Shown here: positions 31,774 to 38,624 of the stretch, in pieces | Position numbering within the stretch: position 1 is the first letter of the stretch | Layout of the letters: the number at the start of each line of letters is the position of its first letter | Source: Bacteroidales bacterium | Lineage (GTDB): Bacteria > Bacteroidota > Bacteroidia > Bacteroidales > UBA932 | Reading direction: 5' to 3' | DNA length: 64,000 nt | Assembly (NCBI GenBank): GCA_017430365.1 | Contig: JAFRNC010000001.1 | Coordinates: forward strand, 372,001 to 436,000 | The notes under the pieces: model-generated | What the model was told of the DNA's origin: nothing | The model's database searches: none | Seen by the model: the letters and a program-made list of their open reading frames with translations, nothing else | Position numbers and translations under genes: made by a program

Positions 31774-33804
31774 TTATTCCTTTCCAATTATTCCGTAGAA
31801 ATCGGTTTCCGAGATGACCGGTACGCCCAGTTTCTCGGCTTTCTTCAGTTTTTCGGGTCCAGCCTTCTCTCCGGCGAGGAGCCAGGATGTCTTGCCGCTC
31901 ACCGATCCGGAATTCTTGCCTCCGTGAGCTTCGATGAGTCCTTTCATCGCCTCCCGGGAAATCGTGAAATTGCCAGAGATTACTACCGTCTTGCCTTCAA
32001 GGGTATTCGAGAGGCGTTCCATGGAATCGCTCCCGGCCTCCATGCGGAGACCGGCTTCGCGGAGGCGGCGGACGGTCTCACGGCCGCTTTCAGAAGCGAA
32101 CCAGGCTATGATGGAGTCTGCCACGGTCCCGCCTATGTCTTCGACCTGGAGCAGGTCTTCGCGGCTTGCCGAGGCGAGGGCGTCGATGGAGCCGAAGTGG
32201 CGTGCGAGGGTCTTGGCGGTCTGCTCGCCGATGTGGCGTATGCCCAATGCGTAGAGGACGCGCTCGAAAGGCACTTTCTTGCTGGCCTCGAGGCTGGCGA
32301 GGAAGTTGTCGGCAGATTTTTCCTGCCATCCGTCGAGGGAAATTAGCTGATCCCTGGTCAGGGTATAAAGGTCGGGGAGAGTGCGGATGAATCCTTTGGA
32401 ATAGAGGGTCTCGACAGTGGCGTCACCGGCAAGGATATCCATGGCCTTGCGTCCCGCGAAATGGACGAAACGGCCCTTGATCTGCACGGGGCAGGATTCT
32501 CCGTTGGGGCAGTAGTGCCGCGCCTCGTCCTCGTCCCGCACCAGCGGGGTGCCGCAGTCGGGGCAGCGCTCGGGGAATACGGGGCGCAGGGCGTCGGCAG
32601 GACGGCGGGAGAGTTCCACTCCCGTTATTTTCGGGATGATCTCTCCGCCCTTTTCCACATAGACATAGTCTCCTATATGGATGTCGAGCAGGTCCATCTG
32701 GTCCTTGTTGTGAAGCGAGGCCCTTTTCACCACAGTACCCGAGAGAAGCACCGGTTCCAGATTGGCCACCGGGGTGACGGCACCTGTGCGTCCGACCTGA
32801 TAGTCGACCGAGAGCAGGGGAGTCAGGGCCTGCTCGGGCTTGAACTTCCACGCCGTGGCCCACCGCGGCGATTTGGCCGTGAAACCGAGCTGCCTCTGGA
32901 GGTCGAGTTCGTTGACCTTGATGACTATGCCGTCGGTGGCGAAGGGAAGGGTCTTGCGGCGGGTGTCCCACTCGTCGATATAGGCGACGGCCTCATCTAT
33001 GCTGTCTGCGATGCGGCTGTATCCTGAAACGGGAAGCCCCCAGCGGCCTGCCGCTTCGAGGGCTTCAGAATGAGTTTTGAAAGGAAGGTTTTCTCCGAGA
33101 AGATGGTAGAGCACGCAGTCCAGGCCGCGGGTGCGCATCTCTTCGGGATTCTGCAGCTTGAGGCTGCCGGAGGCTGCGTTCCTGGGATTCGCGAAAGGCT
33201 CCAGCTCCGCCTCGGCACGCTCGGCGTTGAGACGGTCGAAAGCGGCGAAGGGCATGTAGATCTCTCCGCGTATCTCGAATTCTTCAGGGATGTCGTCGCC
33301 GTGGAGGAACTGCGGGATGGCGGGGATGTTGACCACGTTGCGGGTTACGTCATCTCCTTTGGTCCCGTCCCCGCGCGTCAGGGCGCGGAGGAGCCTTCCG
33401 CGGCGGTAGGTCAGGCAGATGGCGGTGCCGTCGAATTTCAGTTCGCACGAGAAGGAGTAGGGGCGTCCCGCACTCCTGCGGATGCGGTTGTCGAATTCGT
33501 AGAGTTCCTCCTTGGCGTAGGTATTGCCGAGCGAGAGCATGGGGTAGCGGTGGGCTACCTGGACGAATCCCGTGTCGGAAGATGCGGGGGCGAGGTCGCT
33601 TCCCACCCGCCGGGTGGGGCTGTCCTCGGTTGCGAACTCGGGGTACATCTTTTCCAGGCCCTGGAGTTCTCCCATCAGGAGGTCGAATTCGAAGTCGGTG
33701 ATAGCCGGGCTGTTGAGCACATAATAGTTGTAGTTCTGCCGCTCCAGCTCCCGTTTCAGGAATTCGATCCTTTCTTTAGCCGATTCTCTGCTGATTTTCG
33801 CCAT
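31774..33804 (-). CDS. ligA: NAD-dependent DNA ligase
   Basis: A 676-aa LigA that seals nicks using NAD+. The Ia domain (YYVLNSPAITDFEFDLL) is followed by the adenylation motif CELKFDG with Lys 123, EIRGEIYMP, and TDGIVIKVNE. A four-Cys zinc finger (CPDCGTPLVRDEDEARHYCP) and HhH repeats follow, then a C-terminal BRCT domain (LEGKTVVISGNF and TSWLLAGEKAG). Length and start are normal. A -7 promoter lies 18 nt upstream, making ligA the first gene of an eight-gene minus-strand run to pqqD. Confidence 0.97.
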   Translation of the reverse strand: MAKISRESAKERIEFLKRELERQNYNYYVLNSPAITDFEFDLLMGELQGLEKMYPEFATEDSPTRRVGSDLAPASSDTGFVQVAHRYPMLSLGNTYAKEELYEFDNRIRRSAGRPYSFSCELKFDGTAICLTYRRGRLLRALTRGDGTKGDDVTRNVVNIPAIPQFLHGDDIPEEFEIRGEIYMPFAAFDRLNAERAEAELEPFANPRNAASGSLKLQNPEEMRTRGLDCVLYHLLGENLPFKTHSEALEAAGRWGLPVSGYSRIADSIDEAVAYIDEWDTRRKTLPFATDGIVIKVNELDLQRQLGFTAKSPRWATAWKFKPEQALTPLLSVDYQVGRTGAVTPVANLEPVLLSGTVVKRASLHNKDQMDLLDIHIGDYVYVEKGGEIIPKITGVELSRRPADALRPVFPERCPDCGTPLVRDEDEARHYCPNGESCPVQIKGRFVHFAGRKAMDILAGDATVETLYSKGFIRTLPDLYTLTRDQLISLDGWQEKSADNFLASLEASKKVPFERVLYALGIRHIGEQTAKTLARHFGSIDALASASREDLLQVEDIGGTVADSIIAWFASESGRETVRRLREAGLRMEAGSDSMERLSNTLEGKTVVISGNFTISREAMKGLIEAHGGKNSGSVSGKTSWLLAGEKAGPEKLKKAEKLGVPVISETDFYGIIGKE

Positions 33805-33821
33805 ATTCCTCCATTAAACTA

Positions 33822-33829
33822 CAAATTTA
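33822..33829 (-). promoter_or_regulatory. -7 element for the ligA operon
   Basis: On the minus strand: TAAATTTG, 17 nt before the ligA ATG. It is the only good promoter candidate I saw for the run 33804-23156. No clear -33 TTTG. Confidence 0.55.
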
Positions 33830-33851
33830 ACTATTATTTGTCAAAAAGTGG

Positions 33852-33859
33852 TAACTTTG
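33852..33859 (+). promoter_or_regulatory. -7 element for the phosphofructokinase gene
   Basis: TAACTTTG, 38 nt before the ATG at 33898 and divergent from the ligA promoter. Confidence 0.6.
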
Positions 33860-33897
33860 GGCCGTCAAAAGAGTCAGTTCTATTATACAACATTACT

Positions 33898-35139
33898 ATG
33901 AAGGAATCCATTGTCATTCTGGCGGGCGGCGGCCCGGCTCCCGGCATCAACACCGTGGAGGGAACTATCGCGAAAGCATTCATGGCTGAAGGTTATCGTG
34001 TGCTCGGCCTGCACGGAGGCTATTCCGGCATTTTCTCGGCGTCTCCCAATTTCATCGAATTCAATTTCGCCCTTGCCGACTCCATCTTCAACCGTGGCGG
34101 CTCCTACCTGCAGATGAGCCGTTACAAGCCGTCCCAGGAGGATTTCGACCGTTATTTCAACCTGAAGTTCTTCCAGGAAAACAACATCCGTCTGCTGGTC
34201 ACCATCGGCGGCGACGACACCGCCTCTACGGCCAACCGCATCGGCAAGTTCCTGCGTGAGAAAAAGTATCCGGTCCAGAACATCCACGTGCCGAAGACCA
34301 TCGACAACGACCTGCCGCTGCCGATGAACGCACCGACCTTCGGATACAACTCCGCCAAGGCGGAGGGAACCCGTATCGCCACTACCGTCTATGAGGATGC
34401 ACGCACCTCCGGCAACTGGTTCATCGTTTCCGCGATGGGCCGCAGCGCCGGTCACCTGGCCATGGGTATCGGCGCTTCCTGCCACTATCCCATGATCATC
34501 ATCCCCGAGATGTTCAACAAGACCGAAATCACTGTCGACAAGATTCTCCGTCTCTCCATCAGCGCCATCGTCAAGCGCAGGCTGCGCGGCATCGCCTACG
34601 GCGGTATCATCGTCTCCGAGGGCGTGTTCCACATGCTCAGTGACGAGCAGCTCAAGGAAACCGGCATCAAGTTCACCTATGACGACCACGGCCATCCGGA
34701 ACTCGGCAAGATTTCCAAGGCGCAGTTGTTCAACGACATGCTGGAAATCAAGCTCAAGGAGTTGGGCATGAAAGTCAAGACCCGTCCGGTGGAGATCGGC
34801 TACGACATCCGCTGCCAGCAGCCGATTGCCTACGACCTCTTCTATTGCTCTCAGCTCGGCGCAGGCGTCTATGAGCTCTTCAAGAAGGGCGAGACCGGCT
34901 GCATGGTGTTCGTCGACCAGGTCGGAACCATCCGTCCCCTCTATCTCGAGGAACTCCAGGATCCCGAGACCGGCAAGATCCCGCCGAGACTCGTGGACAT
35001 CGACGGCGACCAGGCCCAGGTGGTTTTCAAACACCTGCTCAACTACATCACCCCCCGCGACTACGAAGGCGCAAGGCAGTATGTTCCCAACCCCGAGGAC
35101 TACGATTTCTACAACATCCTTAACTGGGAGAGGGAATAG
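33898..35139 (+). CDS. pfp: Pyrophosphate-type 6-phosphofructokinase
   Basis: A 413-aa phosphofructokinase that makes fructose 1,6-bisphosphate. The donor loop reads GGDDT (104-108), where ATP-dependent enzymes have GGDGS, and the substrate loop is PKTIDND (132-138) in place of PGTIDND. These two residues are the accepted signature of PPi-dependent enzymes, so it is likely reversible and ATP-sparing. Other blocks are LAGGGPAPGIN, RGGSYLQMSR and MGRSAGHLAMGI. The start ATG at 33898 was chosen since homology begins there; the upstream open frame crosses the promoter. Its TAG stop is followed directly by the GTG of the amylase gene. Confidence 0.9.
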   Translation: MKESIVILAGGGPAPGINTVEGTIAKAFMAEGYRVLGLHGGYSGIFSASPNFIEFNFALADSIFNRGGSYLQMSRYKPSQEDFDRYFNLKFFQENNIRLLVTIGGDDTASTANRIGKFLREKKYPVQNIHVPKTIDNDLPLPMNAPTFGYNSAKAEGTRIATTVYEDARTSGNWFIVSAMGRSAGHLAMGIGASCHYPMIIIPEMFNKTEITVDKILRLSISAIVKRRLRGIAYGGIIVSEGVFHMLSDEQLKETGIKFTYDDHGHPELGKISKAQLFNDMLEIKLKELGMKVKTRPVEIGYDIRCQQPIAYDLFYCSQLGAGVYELFKKGETGCMVFVDQVGTIRPLYLEELQDPETGKIPPRLVDIDGDQAQVVFKHLLNYITPRDYEGARQYVPNPEDYDFYNILNWERE

Positions 35140-36660
35140 GTGATTATCTATCAGCTGTTATTGAGAGCCTTCGGGAACCGGCCTTGTGTTCCCGGAGGCT
35201 CTTATGCTGAAAACGGGTCGGGCAAATTCAACGACATAACCGACGAGATGCTCCTCAAACTGAAGATGCTCTCGGTCGGTGCGGTCTGGTATACCGGTGT
35301 CATCTCCCATGCCACCCGTACGCACTGGCGTACGATACCGGACTGCGACCCGTCGCTCGTGAAAGGGGAGGCGGGTTCGCCCTATGCCATCCGCAATTGG
35401 TTCGACGTCGATCCCGCCCTTGCCGTCAATTTCGACAACAGGATGGCGGAATTCGAGGCGCTGATTGAACGCACCCACCGCAACGGGATGAAGGTCATCA
35501 TAGATTTCGTCCCCAACCACGTCTACAGGGAATACCGCAGCTATTTCTCGAACGACAATTTCTATCTGCTCGACGGCCCGCTGCATCTGCCGGAGTCCCT
35601 CCACAGCGGCTATGTCGAGAATCCCGCCCTTGCGACGGGAAACGATGTCTTCCACTGTCATCCTTCGGTGAACGACTGGTACGACACCGTGAAACTCAAC
35701 TACGGGAACCGCAGTACCTGGAGCAAGATGCTCTCCGTCCTGAAATTCTGGGTGGAGAAAGGCGTTGACGGCTTCCGGTGCGACATGGTTGAGATGGTCC
35801 CGGCGGAGTTCTTCAGCTGGGCCTTCCGCGTTCTGAAAACCGGTCATCCCGATCTCTTCTTCATCGCCGAAGTCTACGGGAAGGGGAACTACAGGCGTTA
35901 TGCGGATGCCGGGTTCGACCTGCTATACGACAAGTCCGGGTTCTACGACACCCTCCGGGGGATAGTCCGCGGTGAACGTCCCGCATCGGCGCTGACTGCC
36001 GAGTGGCAGTTCCTGGGCGACCTCCAGCCCCGGATGCTCAATTTCCTCGAAAACCACGATGAGCAGCGGCTTGCTTCCGACTGGTTTGCCGGGAGCGGAA
36101 AGGCAGGGCTGCCCGCGCTTGCGGTATCGCTGCTGTTCAACAATTCCTCTTTCATGCTCTATGCCGGACAGGAGTTCGGCGAGAGGGGGATGGAGGCAGA
36201 GGGATTCAGCGGCGTCGACGGCCGTACCTCCATTTTCGACTATTGCTCCATCCCGTCGATCCGCCGTTTCCTCACCGGGCATCTTACGGTGTCGGAGACG
36301 GTGCTTTACAAGGAGTATTGCAGGCTGATGCGCATAGCCACCGCCGATGCCATCTTCTCTAAAGGCCGTACTTTCGACCTCATGTATGTCAATCCCGCGT
36401 CGGACCACTTCGATCCTACGCGCCAGTTCGCCTGGATGCGCGGCTATGCGGGCAGCGCCATGGCCATAGTCGCCAACTTCGCCGACCATCCCGTCGACGT
36501 CGACGTGGCCATCCCGAAAGAAGCTTTCGAATTCTTCGGAATAAACCCCGACACACCAGCCGTCAATCCCGGCTCGACCGGGAATCTTTCCCGCACCGTC
36601 CATTTCCACGTCGGCGCCCACGACTACACCCGGATCGACGTGTCTCCGCATCGCTCCTGA
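35140..36660 (+). CDS. GH13 alpha-amylase family protein, cytosolic
   Basis: A 506-aa glycoside hydrolase family 13 enzyme. The four conserved regions are DFVPNHV (122-128), GFRCDMVE with nucleophile Asp 215, FIAEVY with acid Glu 244, and NHDEQR with Asp 307, so it should be active. No signal peptide is present, so it probably acts on intracellular glycogen or maltodextrin. It starts with GTG directly after the phosphofructokinase stop; the opening IYQLLLRAFGN agrees with relatives. A strong RNA hairpin lies at codons 9-21, and a palindromic element is inserted near the C-terminus (about residues 474-483). Confidence 0.88.
   Translation: MIIYQLLLRAFGNRPCVPGGSYAENGSGKFNDITDEMLLKLKMLSVGAVWYTGVISHATRTHWRTIPDCDPSLVKGEAGSPYAIRNWFDVDPALAVNFDNRMAEFEALIERTHRNGMKVIIDFVPNHVYREYRSYFSNDNFYLLDGPLHLPESLHSGYVENPALATGNDVFHCHPSVNDWYDTVKLNYGNRSTWSKMLSVLKFWVEKGVDGFRCDMVEMVPAEFFSWAFRVLKTGHPDLFFIAEVYGKGNYRRYADAGFDLLYDKSGFYDTLRGIVRGERPASALTAEWQFLGDLQPRMLNFLENHDEQRLASDWFAGSGKAGLPALAVSLLFNNSSFMLYAGQEFGERGMEAEGFSGVDGRTSIFDYCSIPSIRRFLTGHLTVSETVLYKEYCRLMRIATADAIFSKGRTFDLMYVNPASDHFDPTRQFAWMRGYAGSAMAIVANFADHPVDVDVAIPKEAFEFFGINPDTPAVNPGSTGNLSRTVHFHVGAHDYTRIDVSPHRS
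35164..35202 (+). repeat. Strong hairpin in the 5' coding end of the GH13 gene
   Basis: AGAGCCTTCGGGAAC (35164-35178) pairs with GTTCCCGGAGGCTCT (35188-35202), 14 of 15 positions plus one possible G-U, around a 9-nt loop. It begins 24 nt after the GTG and 24 nt after the upstream stop. It resembles a terminator stem but lacks a U-tract. Confidence 0.6.
36560..36586 (+). repeat. In-frame palindromic element, copy 2 (inside the GH13 gene)
   Basis: CCGTCAATCCCGGCTCGACC and onward to GGGAATCT. The stem TCCCGG-CTCGA-CCGGGA lies at 36567-36583. About 25 of 28 positions match the minus-strand copy at 2906-2936. It encodes PAVNPGSTGN in the C-terminal domain of the amylase. Confidence 0.72.
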
Positions 36661-36699
36661 CCGCCTGCCGTTTTTCGCATGGCGAGCGGAAGATTTTGT

Positions 36700-36707
36700 T
36701 ATATTTG
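36700..36707 (+). promoter_or_regulatory. -7 element for rfbB
   Basis: TATATTTG, 21 nt before the rfbB ATG, in the 68-nt gap after the amylase stop. Confidence 0.6.
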
Positions 36708-36728
36708 TAAATTGTTAATTCCATCGTC

Positions 36729-37865
36729 ATGAAACGCACTATCTTGATAACCGGCGGGGCCGGGTTTATAGGAAGCCATGTAGTGAGGCTTTTCGTGAAC
36801 AAGTATCCCGACTACCGTATCATAAATCTGGACAAGCTCACCTACGCGGGCAATCTCGCCAATCTCAAGGATATCGAGGACCGTCCGAACTACAGGTTTG
36901 TCAGGATGGATATCTGCGATTTCGAAGGAGTGCTGAATCTGCTGCAGGATGAGAAGGTGGACGGCATCATCCACCTGGCCGCCGAGAGCCACGTGGACCG
37001 CTCGATCAAAGACCCTTTCACCTTTGCCAAGACCAACGTGATGGGTACGCTTACGCTGCTGCAGGCAGCTAAGCTTTATTGGGAGTCGCTCCCTGAACAG
37101 TTCGATGGCAAGCGTTTCTATCACATCAGCACCGATGAGGTTTACGGTGCACTGGAAATCACCGACCCGGCGGGCGTGGAGCCGCCGTTCACGACAAGGG
37201 CCTCGTCCGGAAAGCATCATCTCGCCTATGGCACGAGTTTCTTCACCGAAGACCTCAAGTATCAGCCCCACAGCCCTTACAGCGCCGCAAAGGCTTCGAG
37301 CGACCACTTCGTGCGCGCATACCACGATACCTACGGTCTGCCCGTGGTGGTGACCAACTGCTCGAACAATTACGGCCCGTATCAGTTCCCTGAAAAGCTC
37401 ATCCCGCTCTTCATCAACAACATCCGCCACAGGAAGCCGCTTCCTGTCTACGGCAAGGGCGAGAATGTGCGCGACTGGCTCTATGTCGAGGACCATGCAC
37501 GTGCCATCGACCTGATCTTCCACGAGGGAAAGATCGCCGAGACCTACAACATCGGCGGATTCAACGAGTGGAAGAACATCGACCTGATCAAGGTTCTGAT
37601 CAAGACCGTCGACCGCCTGCTTGGCAACCCGGAGGGAACCAGCGACCATCTGATCACTTACGTGACCGACCGCGCCGGCCATGACCTGCGCTATGCGATC
37701 GATTCCACCAAACTCCAGAGGGAACTCGGCTGGGAGCCCAGTCTGCAGTTCGAGGAAGGTATAGAGAAGACCGTCCGCTGGTATCTCGACAACCAGGCGT
37801 GGATGGACAATGTGACCAGCGGCGACTACCAGCGCTATTACGAGGACATGTACAACAACCGCTAG
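36729..37865 (+). CDS. rfbB: dTDP-glucose 4,6-dehydratase
   Basis: A 378-aa extended short-chain dehydrogenase making dTDP-4-keto-6-deoxyglucose, a precursor of surface-polysaccharide sugars such as rhamnose. NAD is bound at ITGGAGFIGSHV; the HISTDEVYG block gives Thr-Asp-Glu of the active site and YSAAK the catalytic Tyr and Lys. NCSNNYGPYQFPEKLIPL is also typical. A segment around residues 145-180 (PPFTTRASSGKHHLAYGTSFF) is longer than in E. coli, as in other Bacteroidales copies. No other rfb gene is next to it; the SpoU-type methyltransferase follows by 10 nt. Confidence 0.93.
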   Translation: MKRTILITGGAGFIGSHVVRLFVNKYPDYRIINLDKLTYAGNLANLKDIEDRPNYRFVRMDICDFEGVLNLLQDEKVDGIIHLAAESHVDRSIKDPFTFAKTNVMGTLTLLQAAKLYWESLPEQFDGKRFYHISTDEVYGALEITDPAGVEPPFTTRASSGKHHLAYGTSFFTEDLKYQPHSPYSAAKASSDHFVRAYHDTYGLPVVVTNCSNNYGPYQFPEKLIPLFINNIRHRKPLPVYGKGENVRDWLYVEDHARAIDLIFHEGKIAETYNIGGFNEWKNIDLIKVLIKTVDRLLGNPEGTSDHLITYVTDRAGHDLRYAIDSTKLQRELGWEPSLQFEEGIEKTVRWYLDNQAWMDNVTSGDYQRYYEDMYNNR

Positions 37866-37875
37866 GACAGGGTCC

Positions 37876-38613
37876 ATGCTGTCGAAAAACGAAATCAAGG
37901 AGATCAGGGCGCTGGGACAGAAGAAGTTCCGCGACGAACGGCGTCTCTTTACCGTAGAGGGGGAGAAGCTGGTCGAGGAAGCGCTGCACTCCGGTTTCGA
38001 AGTGGTGGGGCTGTATCGCATGGCTGATATCGGCGAGGATGCGATGGCCCGCATCAGCCAGCTGACCCATCCGTCGCCGGCCCTGGCCGTCCTTCGCCAG
38101 AGGGACCCGGAGCCGTTCTCCATCGGTCCCGATGAACTGGCCCTCGCCCTCGACGGGATCCGCGATCCGGGCAATCTCGGGACGATAATAAGGATTGCCG
38201 ACTGGTTCGGTATCCACCATATCCTCGCTTCTGAAGACACCGTGGAATGTTACAATCCCAAAGTCGTCCAGGCTACGATGGGGGCTATCTTCCGTGTCCA
38301 TATCCACTATGTCGACCTGCCTGTTTTCCTGCAGGGTTCAGCCGGACAGGGCGATGATACAATTCCAGTTTATGGCACTTTCCTTGGCGGCGACGACATC
38401 TATTCCACGCCGCTGACCCGCGGAGGCATTATCGTCATGGGCTCGGAATCGGACGGCATATCGGATGAGGTGGCCTCCGCCGTTTCCCGCAGGCTCTTCA
38501 TCCCGCCGTTCCCGCCGGATTCCCGCACCAGCGAATCCCTGAACGTGGCCGTGGCTACGGCAGTCACATGCGCCGAATTCAGGCGCCGTTTCATGAAATC
38601 TGATTTTCATTAA
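37876..38613 (+). CDS. TrmH/SpoU-family RNA methyltransferase
   Basis: A 245-aa SPOUT enzyme for 2'-O-methylation of rRNA or tRNA. An N-terminal substrate-binding domain (LGQKKFRDERRLFTVEGEKLVEEA) is followed by the knot motifs IRDPGNLGTIIRIADWFG (1), IIVMGSESDGIS (2) and SLNVAVATAV (3). The target nucleotide is not predictable. The gene lies directly before the TamL-like gene, a pairing common in Bacteroidales. A -7 box for tamL overlaps its last codons. Confidence 0.9.
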   Translation: MLSKNEIKEIRALGQKKFRDERRLFTVEGEKLVEEALHSGFEVVGLYRMADIGEDAMARISQLTHPSPALAVLRQRDPEPFSIGPDELALALDGIRDPGNLGTIIRIADWFGIHHILASEDTVECYNPKVVQATMGAIFRVHIHYVDLPVFLQGSAGQGDDTIPVYGTFLGGDDIYSTPLTRGGIIVMGSESDGISDEVASAVSRRLFIPPFPPDSRTSESLNVAVATAVTCAEFRRRFMKSDFH

Positions 38614-38618
38614 CTTTG
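38611..38618 (+). promoter_or_regulatory. -7 element for tamL
   Basis: TAACTTTG lies only 6 nt before the probable GTG start at 38625. If it is used, the transcript is essentially leaderless. Confidence 0.45.
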
Positions 38619-38624
38619 CCTGTT

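Noticed and set aside
33883..35034. 383-codon minus-strand frame opposite the phosphofructokinase
   Set aside because: Antisense shadow of a highly conserved gene.
36661..36699. Possible terminator stem between the amylase stop and rfbB
   Set aside because: Pairing of CCGCCTGCCG with CATGGCGAGCGG is broken by several mismatches and no U-tract follows.
38616..38624. TTG at 38616 as the tamL start
   Set aside because: It overlaps the -7 element, so it would lie upstream of the expected transcript start; the GTG at 38625 gives a normal lipoprotein signal.
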